Shown piece after piece: positions 23,193 through 32,251 of a stretch of DNA of 45,970 nt. The stretch is taken from the NCBI GenBank assembly GCA_964540815.1, contig CAZIOH010000048.1, forward strand, positions 1 to 45,970, read 5' to 3'. This DNA comes from CAZIOH01 sp964540815 (GTDB lineage: Bacteria; Myxococcota_A; Polyangia; Fen-1088). The notes below the pieces were generated by a model. That model searched no databases, had not been told where the DNA came from, and saw only the letters and a program-made list of their open reading frames with translations. Position 1 is the first letter of the stretch, and each line of letters begins with the position of its first letter. Made by a program: the position numbers and the translations under genes.

Positions 23193-24436
23193 CGCGCGTG
23201 ACCTCGCCGGCGTTGCCGGTGTTGCCGGTCTTGACGACAACCGGGGCGACCACCAGGTCAACGGCCGGGCGGGGCGGGCGTTCCGGGCGGGCCGCGCGCC
23301 GGCCATCGGCGGGCATGACCCTGGTCGAGCTGATGGTGACCCTGGTCGTCGCCGCGCTGGTCAGCGCCTCGGCGTTCATCTTCTTCGCCGGGCAGCGCCG
23401 GATCTACGACGCCCAGGGGAAGGTGCTCGGCGTCCAGCAGAACCTGTGGGCCGCGATGGATACCCTGTCGCGGCACGTCCGGGCCGCCGGCACCGGGATG
23501 ATGGGCTGCGTGAACGGCACCGATCCCCCGCCGACGGGCACCACGTCGCCCCAGACCGGGCTGCGCGCCTACCAGGCGGGACCTCCGGGGCAGGTCGTGC
23601 GGCTCGCGCCCCTGTGGATTCAAGACGGTGCGGCGGGAGCCCCCGACGCCATCACGGTGGTCTTCGGCGCCGGGGCCTTCGGGAGCTTCTCCGACGCGGG
23701 GCTGGCGGCCACGGTCAGCCGCGCATCGGATCCGGTGGTCACGGCGACGGGCAAATCGGCGGCGTTCCGGGTCGGGGAGTTCATCCTCCTGCTCGACATC
23801 AGCGGGCTGCCCACCGGACCGCCGCTCGGCGATCGCGGGTGCACGCTGTTCCAGCTCACGGGCATCAACTCGGCCGGGGATCAGCTGCTGCACGCGGGCA
23901 CCTCCGGGTGGAACCCCGCCGGAGACGTGGCGGGCCTCGTCCCCTTCGACTACGTGGGCGGCACGTCGCCCAAGGCGGCGGTGCGGGACTTCGGCACCCT
24001 GTCCTGGGTGCGCTTCGCCATCGACACGACCGGGACCTCGCCGCGCCTGACCATGGCCCGGCTCGACGGCAACGCGGGCTCGACCGCGCCGCAGGTGCTG
24101 GCAGACGGCATCGAGGACCTGCAGATCGCCTACGCCTGCGATCTGGTCCCGGCCGCCCCGGCCGGCCCAGACGGGATCTTCACCGAGGGCACCGACGCCG
24201 CATCGAAGGCCACGGACGAGTGGACGTACAACGTGGCTGGCGAAGTCCCCCAGGTCGGGTGCGTGTCCCCGCAGGCCGTGCGGCTGACCATCTCGGCGCG
24301 CAGCACCGAGGCCGACGACAACCTGACGGGAGCGGTGGGCAACGCCAAGCCGGCGAGCGAGAACGGGGCGGCCGGCGTCAAGGACAACTTCCGCCACCGG
24401 GTCCTGACCACGGTGGTCAATCCGAGGAACCGATGA
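23189..24436 (+). CDS. pilW: Type IV pilus minor pilin, PilW-like
   Basis: This 415-residue prepilin is read from a GTG overlapping the pilV stop (GTGA). A basic leader of about 40 residues ends in the type III signal AG|MTLVELMVTLVVAALVSASA with Glu at +5. It is followed by a PilW-type start (FFAGQRRIYDAQGKVLGVQQNLWAAMDTLSRHVRAAGTGM), then a large globular domain of about 330 residues that is bigger than average for the family. Cysteines at MMGCVNG, GDRGCTLF, YACDLV and QVGCVS may form disulfides. PilW is a core minor pilin that joins PilV, PilX and PilY1 in the priming complex at the inner membrane and ends up at the pilus tip. The stop overlaps the next gene (ATGA). Confidence 0.87.
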   Translation: MTRVTSPALPVLPVLTTTGATTRSTAGRGGRSGRAARRPSAGMTLVELMVTLVVAALVSASAFIFFAGQRRIYDAQGKVLGVQQNLWAAMDTLSRHVRAAGTGMMGCVNGTDPPPTGTTSPQTGLRAYQAGPPGQVVRLAPLWIQDGAAGAPDAITVVFGAGAFGSFSDAGLAATVSRASDPVVTATGKSAAFRVGEFILLLDISGLPTGPPLGDRGCTLFQLTGINSAGDQLLHAGTSGWNPAGDVAGLVPFDYVGGTSPKAAVRDFGTLSWVRFAIDTTGTSPRLTMARLDGNAGSTAPQVLADGIEDLQIAYACDLVPAAPAGPDGIFTEGTDAASKATDEWTYNVAGEVPQVGCVSPQAVRLTISARSTEADDNLTGAVGNAKPASENGAAGVKDNFRHRVLTTVVNPRNR

Positions 24437-25149
24437 CCATGACCACGAACGTGTCACCGACCCCACCGAGACGATCCCCGACCGGCGCGCGGGACGGGCA
24501 GCGGGGAGCCGTGCTCCTCATCATGATGCTGCTCATGCTGAGCCTGCTCGGGCTCGGCATCACCGGGCTGTGGCTGGCGTCCGGGAACCTCCAGGTGCAG
24601 GCCAACTCGAACCTGCGGATGCAGGCCCTCGCGGTGGCCGAGGCGGGGGTGGCGCGGACCCGGGCCGCCCTCAACGCCGGGGTCAACGTGGACGCGATGC
24701 TCACCGGAACCAACCCGGGCAAGGACGACGTCCCCCTGACGCTCGACGGATCAGGCAAGCCAGTGGGGGTCGGGGCGGTGTTCGTCGACGGGGCGACCCC
24801 GCTGTGGAACGTGCCCTTTCCTCCGGCCTCCTTCCTCCGCGGCGGAGGCACCGCCACCTCGCCTCAGGCCACCACCATGGGGAGCTACACCGTGTGGATC
24901 CGCAACGACACCGCCGAGTGTCGAGGCGGGCAGTTCACCCACGACGCCAACGGGACGGTGGTGATCCGCGCGCGGGGCCTCGCGGCCGACAACCTCACCA
25001 ACGTCGTGCTCGAGGTGGCGCTCGGCGCGACCCCGGCGGTCCCCGGAGCGCCAGGGGTGGCGGCCGGAATTCCCCCGGTGCTGTGCTTCTCGGGCAAGAA
25101 CGCCTGCGACGACAACAGCTCGACCATCTCGGGCGTCGTCGCGAACTGA
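24433..25149 (+). CDS. pilX: Type IV pilus minor pilin, PilX-like
   Basis: This 238-residue protein starts with an ATG overlapping the pilW stop. After a polar leader, RG|AVLLIMMLLMLSLLGLGITGLWLASG gives a prepilin-like cleavage site and a long hydrophobic helix. The heptad-like region NSNLRMQALAVAEAGVARTRAALNAG then matches the N-terminal region of PilX. The +5 position is Ile, not Glu. Loss of Glu5 is known for the GspK/PilX group, which sits at the very tip and does not need to pair with a preceding subunit. The globular domain has two C-terminal cysteines (VLCFSGKNACDD). The gene order pilV-pilW-pilX-pilY1 supports the call. A 74-bp gap separates it from pilY1. Confidence 0.82.
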   Translation: MTMTTNVSPTPPRRSPTGARDGQRGAVLLIMMLLMLSLLGLGITGLWLASGNLQVQANSNLRMQALAVAEAGVARTRAALNAGVNVDAMLTGTNPGKDDVPLTLDGSGKPVGVGAVFVDGATPLWNVPFPPASFLRGGGTATSPQATTMGSYTVWIRNDTAECRGGQFTHDANGTVVIRARGLAADNLTNVVLEVALGATPAVPGAPGVAAGIPPVLCFSGKNACDDNSSTISGVVAN

Positions 25150-25223
25150 AGGCTCAAGAAAAGCTGGGGACCTCCGATCTCCGGTATGGGCCGGGTCCGA
25201 CCCATGGGTCGGCAGGTCCGCAC

Positions 25224-28200
25224 ATGACCTGGCGCGCGAAGAGTCGGACCAACCTCGGCATCGGCCGTCTGGCGCTGGCGTTCGGGTTCGTGGTGGGCCT
25301 CGCGGGCCTCACGGGCGGGCTGATGGGCCTCGACGGAGGGCCGGCCGAGGCGCGGGTGAGCCCGCTGTCGATCATCAGCCGCCAGATCCACAAGCCCAAC
25401 CTGCTCGTGGTCCTCGACACCTCGGGCTCCCTCACGGGTGTTCCGGGCGGGGTCTTCGACACCTCCACCGAGGTGGGGGTGGATTGCGCCGACGGCGTCA
25501 ACTGCCGCGGCGGCGTCGCGTCCGGGACCTGCGGGCAGACCGCCAAGTCCTGCTCCTCGGACGCACAGTGCAAGTCCTCCACCTGCAAGCTCGACGGCAT
25601 GGGCTGCGCGATCTCGACGGACTGCCGTCCCAGCGCGGGGGCATGCAACCAGCAGACCTGTAACCAGTACGGGTTCAACTGCCAGAACGCGGTCTGCTAC
25701 TCGGACGCGGACTGTCCCGCCGTCAATCGGGGCGCCTGCGCTTCAACCGGGTCCACCTGCAGCTCGTCGTCGCCGTGCACCTCGATGCCGCGCTGCCAGT
25801 ACGGCAACGCGAACTGTGTGCTCGGCCAGAGCTGCGCGGCCTACGGACATTGCCTCAACGCCTCGGGCCAGGCGACCGCCCAGGCCTGCTCGGTCGACGG
25901 CGACTGCCCGCTCCAGAGCAGCGGCGGCACCTGCGCCGTGGGCGGCCAGAGCTGCACCAGCGCGGCGAGCTGCACCTCGACCAAGCTGTGCTCCGACCAC
26001 ATCGCCACCTGCAGCTCCAGCACCGACTGCTACAAGTGCAGCTACGGCAGCTCGAGCCGCGGGACCTACTGTCGCAGCAACGCGGACTGCACCAGCTTCT
26101 TGGCCTTCTGCGTGTCGGCGGGTGCCACGTGCAGCACCGGCAACAACCTCTGCAGCCTCCCCAACTACACCTGCAGAATCGAGCAGACCTCCAACGCCTG
26201 CCGGGAGACCAACGCCTGCGTCGGGACCACCAACACCTGCGCGCTCGGGCCAGCCAACCCCTGCCTGGCCGGCGTGCCGGCCGACCAGTGCAACCTGACC
26301 AACAACAACACCTCCGCCATCGGGATGTGCCGCATCACCTTGCAGAAGTGCCAGACCGACGCCGACTGTCCCACCAGCGGTGACCACTGCGGACCCGCCA
26401 CCTCCCGGATCGTGATCGCCAAGCGGGTCCTCTCGAACATCGTGGACTCCAACAGCACGATCGTGAACTTCGGGTTCATGACCTTCTACCAGAGCCTGTA
26501 CTTCCCGTACTACGCGCAGAACAGCACCGGCACCCAGACCGCGACGCTGTTTCTGTCCCACGGCCGCCTGGCCGGGCGGTCGTGCTTCGACTCCACCAGC
26601 GGACCGGCCGCCACCTGCATCATCGACGGCACCGCCTACACCCTGGTGTCGGGCCAGGGGAGCCGCTACGGCATCCGCGGCAACAGCGGCCAGCTCCTCG
26701 ACACCAACTGGTGCGGGATGACCTGCAACCTGTCGGGCCTCGGCACCGGCAGCTACCAGGGCAGCACCTACAGCTACACCCTCAAGACCGGGACCACCTC
26801 CGGCAACGCGGTGGTCCGGACGTCGTACACCGGCAAGCAGATCACCAGCAGCGGCAGCGACTACCGGTACTACGACTCGAATACCTCGTACTACAACGGG
26901 GGCGCCACGCCCCCCATCGGGGTCCCCAACTGCGGGCTCACCTGCAGCTCCACCTGCGGCGCACGCTGGGACACCCAGCTCGCGCCGTTCCTCGATCCCA
27001 CCGGCGATCCGGTCAAGGCCCAGGCCATGACCCTGGCGGTGAGCGACCGGTTGGCCCCGGCCTCGTATGGCGGTCTCATCTCGTACGGCGGGACCCCCAC
27101 CGGCTGCGCCCTGCACAACGACAGCACCAACAACAAGGCCAGCAGCGCCTACGACTACATGGCCGCCGTCAAGGCCATCGACCCCCTGTCGTGCCGCGAC
27201 AACTTCGTCCTCCTGCTCACCGACGGCGACGCCAATGGCCCGGGCGACATCTCCTGCAACGCATCGGCCTGCGCTGCCGCCAATCCACGCTCGGCCGGGT
27301 GCACGTGCCGCGCGGTGCTGGCGGCCTACGATCTGCGGATCAACCTCGGCGTTCGCACCTTCGTGGTGGGCTTCTCCGGGGACGTGTCGGCGGGGAGCGG
27401 ACGGGTCAGCAACGACAACATCGCCAAGGCCGGTGGGACCGATCTCGGCGGCGACGGCAGCGCGCCTTACGCTTACACCGCCACCAGCGAGGCCGACCTC
27501 GTCACCGCCATCCAGAACGCCATCTACCAGGCGGCGGCGGGCAGCTACTCCACCTCGCCGCCCACCATGTCCGCGGGCACCCAGCAGGTGAACGGCGTCG
27601 TGAGCGGCAGCTACGCCCTCGACGCGCGCGCGGACTTCCCCTCGTGGAAGGGACACCTCCTGGCCTACGACACCACCGCCACGCCCCCGGCGCTGGTGTG
27701 GGACGCGGCCTCGGAGATCTCCAACGTCGACTGGAAGACGCGCAAGATCTACACTTCCGATCGGTCGAATCAGCTCGTCCAGATCCTGGTCGACGGCAAC
27801 GGCAACGTGACGAACAAGTCGACCCTCTACGGGCTCGGCCTCGGCGCCAACGCCAGCGAGGCGGAGCTCATCGCCCGCTGGCTGATGGGGGATCCGGCCC
27901 AGGGCAACACCGCCATCCTCGGGGCGCTGGTCAACTCGACGCCGATCGACGTGGGGCAGCCCGGGGACAGCCCGCTGCCCGGCGGGCACGCCTTCTACAC
28001 CCGCCTGCAGAATCGCCCGCGCCTGACCTACGTGGGGTCCGACGACGGGATGTTGCATGCCTTCTGGTCGCAGGCCCAGACGGTGGGGGGCGTGGCGCGG
28101 CGCGGGGGGTCCGAGGCCTTCGCCTTCCTCCCCCCCCAGATGATGGCGACGGTGACCCGGCTCTACGCCCAGGGGGGCCAGCAGCCGGATCCCGCCCAGC

Positions 28201-29450
28201 ACGTATTCGGGCTCGCCAGCTCGCCCAAGGTCAAGAACCTGTGCGTGTCGAACTGCGCGGATCAAAATCAGGCGGTGTGGGTGACCGAGCTCGTGATGAC
28301 CGATGGCTACGGCGGCAACGAGGCCTTCGCGCTCGACATCACCGACCCCACCGCCTCGCCGCCGTTCGCGGTGCTCTGGACCACCACCAACCACCCCAAC
28401 CAGGCCACCTTCGACGCGGCCTTCGGGCTCACCATCTCGGTGCCGGCCTTCTCGCTCAACAAGACCGCCGCGCTCGATGACTACCGGCTGCTGTTCGGCT
28501 CCGGTTACCGGGTGAACATGACCTCGGCCGGGCAGGCGCAGGGGCTGTCGCTGCTGTCGCTGAAGGCCGCCACCGGCGTGGTACAGACCCAGTCGTCGTT
28601 CTCACCCCCGGGCGGCTCGTGCGGGCAGGAGTACACCATGCTGGCCGACATCGCCACGGCGCGGGACTACGCCCGCAACACCACCACCGGCACCGACGAG
28701 CGGCAGAAGCTGCTGGCCTCGTACGCGGCCGACACCTGGGGCAACCTGTGGCGCCTGACCGCGAGCGGGACCCCGCAGATCGTCACCAGCCTCGGCTGCT
28801 CGCAGCCCTTGCACTTCGCGCCCACCGTGGTCCAGCTCGATCGCGACGATCCCACCAACCACCCACACGAGATCTACCTGGTCGAGGCCACCAACTCCCC
28901 GCTCGACGATGCCACCCAGGGGTTCTCCCCGTCGCAGATGGTGTTCACGCGGGATCTGGCGGACAGCGCCGGGAACGTCACCGCCGATCCGTCGTTCGGC
29001 ACCAGCGGCAAGATGGTGATGACGGTGGGCGCCACCACCAGCATGTGCGCCATCACCGACGCGACCGGGGCGAACTGCCTGCTCACCATGCCGGCGAGCG
29101 CGCGTCCCATGGGCACCCCGCTCGCGGTGCTGAAGCAGGACGGGAGCGGCTTTCTCACGCTGTCCACCTGGTACGTGCCGGCGGCTTCCGGCTGTGGCAA
29201 GGGTACGAGCTACATGCAGATCCACCAGTACAGCGCCGGCCAGACCACCCTCAAGCAGGCGCTCAAGGTCGGCGACGAGCCGGTGGCCTCGCCCATCGTG
29301 GTGGGTGGCAAGATCATGGTCATGAGCGCCTCCGGGCCGGTCGTGATCAACGGCAGTGTGCTCCAGAACTTCGTGGTCGGGACGTCCACGCCCGCGAACA
29401 ATGGGGTGTCGGCGGAGCCATTCAAGATTTTGGGGTGGACGGAGCTTTGA
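25224..29450 (+). CDS. pilY1: PilY1-like pilus tip adhesin with a cysteine-rich insertion in its VWA domain
   Basis: This 1408-residue exported protein starts at the ATG preceded by AGGT six bases upstream. A signal peptide (about 15-43, ending AEA) leads to a von Willebrand A domain whose MIDAS motif is DTSGS (65-69, after NLLVVL). A block at about residues 88-393 holds about 44 cysteines in repeated patterns (CSSDAQCKSSTC, CYSDADC, CQTDADCP). It is inserted right after the first VWA strand; the VWA fold resumes at RIVIAKRVLSNIVDSNSTIV and continues to DNFVLLLTDGDANG. The C-terminal half carries the PilY1 beta-propeller, recognisable by GHAFYTRLQNRPRLTYVGSD followed by DGMLHAF, and later LASYAADTWGNLWRL. 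PilY1 caps type IV pili, promotes extension and binds surfaces. It closes the minor pilin operon. The insertion is not in classical Pseudomonas PilY1. Confidence 0.92.
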   Translation: MTWRAKSRTNLGIGRLALAFGFVVGLAGLTGGLMGLDGGPAEARVSPLSIISRQIHKPNLLVVLDTSGSLTGVPGGVFDTSTEVGVDCADGVNCRGGVASGTCGQTAKSCSSDAQCKSSTCKLDGMGCAISTDCRPSAGACNQQTCNQYGFNCQNAVCYSDADCPAVNRGACASTGSTCSSSSPCTSMPRCQYGNANCVLGQSCAAYGHCLNASGQATAQACSVDGDCPLQSSGGTCAVGGQSCTSAASCTSTKLCSDHIATCSSSTDCYKCSYGSSSRGTYCRSNADCTSFLAFCVSAGATCSTGNNLCSLPNYTCRIEQTSNACRETNACVGTTNTCALGPANPCLAGVPADQCNLTNNNTSAIGMCRITLQKCQTDADCPTSGDHCGPATSRIVIAKRVLSNIVDSNSTIVNFGFMTFYQSLYFPYYAQNSTGTQTATLFLSHGRLAGRSCFDSTSGPAATCIIDGTAYTLVSGQGSRYGIRGNSGQLLDTNWCGMTCNLSGLGTGSYQGSTYSYTLKTGTTSGNAVVRTSYTGKQITSSGSDYRYYDSNTSYYNGGATPPIGVPNCGLTCSSTCGARWDTQLAPFLDPTGDPVKAQAMTLAVSDRLAPASYGGLISYGGTPTGCALHNDSTNNKASSAYDYMAAVKAIDPLSCRDNFVLLLTDGDANGPGDISCNASACAAANPRSAGCTCRAVLAAYDLRINLGVRTFVVGFSGDVSAGSGRVSNDNIAKAGGTDLGGDGSAPYAYTATSEADLVTAIQNAIYQAAAGSYSTSPPTMSAGTQQVNGVVSGSYALDARADFPSWKGHLLAYDTTATPPALVWDAASEISNVDWKTRKIYTSDRSNQLVQILVDGNGNVTNKSTLYGLGLGANASEAELIARWLMGDPAQGNTAILGALVNSTPIDVGQPGDSPLPGGHAFYTRLQNRPRLTYVGSDDGMLHAFWSQAQTVGGVARRGGSEAFAFLPPQMMATVTRLYAQGGQQPDPAQHVFGLASSPKVKNLCVSNCADQNQAVWVTELVMTDGYGGNEAFALDITDPTASPPFAVLWTTTNHPNQATFDAAFGLTISVPAFSLNKTAALDDYRLLFGSGYRVNMTSAGQAQGLSLLSLKAATGVVQTQSSFSPPGGSCGQEYTMLADIATARDYARNTTTGTDERQKLLASYAADTWGNLWRLTASGTPQIVTSLGCSQPLHFAPTVVQLDRDDPTNHPHEIYLVEATNSPLDDATQGFSPSQMVFTRDLADSAGNVTADPSFGTSGKMVMTVGATTSMCAITDATGANCLLTMPASARPMGTPLAVLKQDGSGFLTLSTWYVPAASGCGKGTSYMQIHQYSAGQTTLKQALKVGDEPVASPIVVGGKIMVMSASGPVVINGSVLQNFVVGTSTPANNGVSAEPFKILGWTEL

Positions 29451-29559
29451 GGCGGAGGGGACGAGGGAACGGACGGGAATAGGAGGGACGGGGGACGAGG
29501 ACGGCGACGAGGACGAGGGTTTGGGGCCGGAGCGCTGAGGACCCCGACAGCGGCACCGG

Positions 29560-29946
29560 TCAGGTGTTCTGGAGGCGGACTCGCCAGGCGGGCGGGCGCG
29601 GAGCCGAGGGGGGCGGGGTGGTGGGCTCGGGAGACGGAGATGGGGCGGGGGCCTCGACGGGTTGCTGCGCTGGAGTCGGAGCGGGCTCGGGTGGTGCTTC
29701 CGTGGTTGCCGAACGAGATGCTCCGGGGCCGGTGGGGGTGAGGTTGCGACTCTCGAGCGCGCTCGGGGCCACGGGGAGGGGGGCGCGGCGGGCGCAACGG
29801 CTGGCTCGGCAATCGAACCCGGCCTGGCAGTCGACGTCGAGCTCACAGGACCCGGCCGCGCGGCGGTGGCACGACGCGCCGCCGAGCGCGACCGACAGCG
29901 CCGCAACCCAGAACCACCGCGGGACGAGGGGAGCCGACGCCGACAC
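29560..29946 (-). CDS. Small exported Cys/Pro-rich protein, hypothetical
   Basis: This 128-residue reading frame starts with a GTG and has no known family. An N-terminal hydrophobic stretch (WFWVAALSVALGGASC) looks like a signal peptide. The GASC end is a poor lipobox because Gly stands at -3. A short cysteine cluster follows (CHRRAAGSCELDVDCQAGFDCRASRC), similar in spacing to the modules of the PilY1 insertion and the Cys-rich lipoprotein. The last 70 residues are Pro/Ser/Ala-rich and disordered. It lies 13 bp downstream of another small gene on the same strand and converges on pilY1 across about 110 bp of purine-rich sequence. A TATACT hexamer just upstream could be a -10. Coding status is likely but not certain. 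Confidence 0.6.
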   Translation of the reverse strand: MSASAPLVPRWFWVAALSVALGGASCHRRAAGSCELDVDCQAGFDCRASRCARRAPLPVAPSALESRNLTPTGPGASRSATTEAPPEPAPTPAQQPVEAPAPSPSPEPTTPPPSAPRPPAWRVRLQNT

Positions 29947-29959
29947 CCCGTCAGTATAG

Positions 29960-30229
29960 TCAGTGAATGCCGCGGATGCAGGCTTCGATGAGGACGTTGC
30001 AGTACGTGTAGACCAGGGTCGCGAAGAGCGCGGCGCCGATCAGCTTCGCGAAGAGGGCGGCCCACTCGGCCGCCCGCGTGTGCTTCAGCATCGAGAGCCA
30101 GGCGGCCCCGACGGAAGGAGGAACCGCGCGCGGCACCACCCGCACCGGGAGATCCATGAGGTAGGGAGGAGGCGGAACGGGACCCGCCGTGGTGTTCGAC
30201 CCCCGAACCGGTTGATTCTCCGTTGCCAT
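29960..30229 (-). CDS. Small protein with C-terminal membrane segment, hypothetical
   Basis: This 89-residue protein is supported by a strong ribosome site, GGAGGT about ten bases before the ATG at 30229. The first 50 residues are polar and Pro-rich (VPPPPYLMDLPVRVVPRAVP). The end holds one hydrophobic helix (LFAKLIGAALFATLVYTYCNVLIEACI), so it is probably tail-anchored in the inner membrane with a short outside end. I do not recognise a family. It is divergent from the sensor kinase gene across about 155 bp, so it could share that regulatory region or be a small partner of the kinase. That link is only by position. The much longer open frame continuing upstream to 32125 is antisense to the kinase and is rejected. 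Confidence 0.72.
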   Translation of the reverse strand: MATENQPVRGSNTTAGPVPPPPYLMDLPVRVVPRAVPPSVGAAWLSMLKHTRAAEWAALFAKLIGAALFATLVYTYCNVLIEACIRGIH

Positions 30230-30385
30230 ACTTCTACTACCTCCGGAATGCGATACTAGGTCGTCGATGGTTAAGATGGGGTTTCCGGCCCGCGCGTTAT
30301 CGGTAACTCTGCGGGGGCGCGTCCGCGTGCTCCGACCGGCCACGGGGCGCGGGATGTCGGTCCAGGTGTGCGAGAGGCGCTCCGC

Positions 30386-32251
30386 GTGACACTTCGAACC
30401 GAGATCTCGCTGGTCCTGTCCTCGCTGCTCCTCGTCTCGATCGGTGTCGCGGGTGGCACGACCATCTTCCAGACCAACCGGACGCTGCGGCGTGAGCTGC
30501 GGACCGAGTATCAGCTCTTCGCCGAGACGCGGGCGTTCGCCCTGCGCGACAACCTCGGCATCCTCGAGAGCGAGCTGGCCCGCCTGGCCCTCCTGCCTCC
30601 GTTGCGACCCGGGCAGGGGGCCCTGCGTGCAGCCTCGGAGGTGCTGGCCAGCGCCCACCAGAACTCGGTGCTCTACAACAGCGCGGTGCTCATGCTGTCG
30701 CCCGACGGGCAGTGCCTTGAGGCCGAGCCGAGCGTCCCCGAGTACGAGCGCTGCGCCTTCGGCGATCGGCCCTGGTTCCGGGCGGTGCAGAAGGGCGACC
30801 GCGGTCCGATCCTGAGCGCCACCGACGAGCCCGGGCTCGGACGAACCATCAAGATCGTTCAGCCGATCTCGCAGAACGGGATCTTTGGCGGCGCGCTCGT
30901 GGGGGTGGTGTCCCTCGAGGACGCCAACCTCATCACGCCGGCCTTGCGTGACAACCTGCCGCCCCAGACCGATTCGATCATGATCGACGCGGAGGGCGCG
31001 ATCGTCTTCCCACCCGATCGGGCGGTCGCGGGCGTGGGAACCGACTGGGCCCGGATCATCCAGGTGGCGCGCGCCGGGAGCTCGGGGACCTCCTTCGGTG
31101 AATCGGAGGGCGAAGAGTTCCTGTTCGCCTGGGCCCCCGTCCAGGCGAGCAGCGGCTACGTGGTGGTCTTCGCCTGGCCCTGGCAGGCCCTCAACGTGAA
31201 CCTGCGCAAGCAGGTCGTGACGCTGTTCGGGGTGCTGGTGTTCGGCGTGCTCCTGGCGTCGCTGACCGGGGTGGTGCTGGCGGCGTACCTGACGCGGCCG
31301 CTCGAGGCTCTGGGGATGGCCGCCGCCCGCATCGCGAGCGGAACCCTGTGGCCCGACGCCGAGTTCCCGAAGTCCGCCCGCGCCACCGAGGTGGTGGCGC
31401 TCATCGCCGGGTTTCAGCGGATGGAGACCGCGATCGGGCAGCGCGACCAGGCGCTCCGCGAGGCGGCGTCCCTGCTCGAGGAGCGGGTGACCACCCGCAC
31501 CCGGGAGCTGGTGGAGACGCAGAAGGCGCTGGTCGAGGCCGAGCGCTTCGCGGCGATGGGAAAGACCTCGGCGGCCATCGCCCACGAGATCAAGAACGCG
31601 CTCAACGGCCTCGGGATGGCGGTGGAGCTGATCCTGCAGGATCCCGCCAACCTGGTGCGGGTGCGGCGCCTCGAGCGCCAGGTGGTGGGCGAGATCGCGC
31701 GCCTGCGCGACGTCATCGATTCGTTGCTGTCCTTCTCGCGCACGCCGCGCATCGAGCGGCACCCGGTGGATCTGTGCGCGGTGGTGCACGGCGCGGTGGC
31801 GGCGCTGGCCGAGATCACCAGCGACCGCCAGGCCAGCGTGACCATCGACCTGCCGCTCGCGTTGCCCATCGTGTGCGATGGGCACAAGATGAAGGGGGTG
31901 CTGGTCAATCTCGTGAAGAACGCCGTCGAGTCGGGGCCCAACGTGCGGGTGCGTGGGTGGACCGAGGCCGCTCCCGGCGGCCGCCGGATCGTCATCGAGG
32001 TGTCGGACGACGGCCCGGGGCTGTCGCCCGAGGCGCGGTTGCACCTCTTCGAGCCGTTCTTCACCACCAAGCCGAATGGCACCGGCCTCGGCCTGCCGAC
32101 CTCGCTCCGCTACATCGAGGCGCACGGCGGCGAGCTGTCGGCCGAGCTGCGCCCGCCCGGTGCGGGGGCGGTCTTCCGCGTGGTCCTCCCCGCGCCCGAG
32201 GAGGTCCCAGCGCCCGCCGCTGGCACCGACACCGACTGGAGCGTGGCGTGA
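30386..32251 (+). CDS. Membrane sensor histidine kinase, NtrB/ZraS-type, with periplasmic dCache-like domain
   Basis: This 621-residue kinase is the input half of a two-component system. TM1 is about 8-28 and TM2 about 277-301. The roughly 245-residue region between them looks like a dCache sensor (LYNSAVLMLSPDGQC, FGDRPWFRAVQKGDRGPI, GALVGVVSLEDANLI). HAMP (about 302-355) and a coiled coil precede the HisKA box AAIAHEIKNALNGLGMAVEL, with phospho-acceptor His400. ATPase motifs follow: NLVKNAVESG (N), SDDGPGLS (G1), FEPFFTTKPNGTGLGLPTS (F and G2). The HEIKNALNG type is typical of partners of sigma-54 activators. I chose the GTG at 30386 because GAGAGG lies eight bases upstream; an in-frame GTG at 30368 is possible. 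The next gene overlaps (GTGA) and encodes the cognate regulator. The ligand is unknown; the neighbouring efflux operon makes a metal plausible. Confidence 0.93.
   Translation: MTLRTEISLVLSSLLLVSIGVAGGTTIFQTNRTLRRELRTEYQLFAETRAFALRDNLGILESELARLALLPPLRPGQGALRAASEVLASAHQNSVLYNSAVLMLSPDGQCLEAEPSVPEYERCAFGDRPWFRAVQKGDRGPILSATDEPGLGRTIKIVQPISQNGIFGGALVGVVSLEDANLITPALRDNLPPQTDSIMIDAEGAIVFPPDRAVAGVGTDWARIIQVARAGSSGTSFGESEGEEFLFAWAPVQASSGYVVVFAWPWQALNVNLRKQVVTLFGVLVFGVLLASLTGVVLAAYLTRPLEALGMAAARIASGTLWPDAEFPKSARATEVVALIAGFQRMETAIGQRDQALREAASLLEERVTTRTRELVETQKALVEAERFAAMGKTSAAIAHEIKNALNGLGMAVELILQDPANLVRVRRLERQVVGEIARLRDVIDSLLSFSRTPRIERHPVDLCAVVHGAVAALAEITSDRQASVTIDLPLALPIVCDGHKMKGVLVNLVKNAVESGPNVRVRGWTEAAPGGRRIVIEVSDDGPGLSPEARLHLFEPFFTTKPNGTGLGLPTSLRYIEAHGGELSAELRPPGAGAVFRVVLPAPEEVPAPAAGTDTDWSVA

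Noticed and set aside
30230..32125. Upstream extension of the small tail-anchored protein over the kinase gene
   Set aside because: The extension is antisense to conserved kinase domains, and a strong GGAGGT marks the ATG at 30229.
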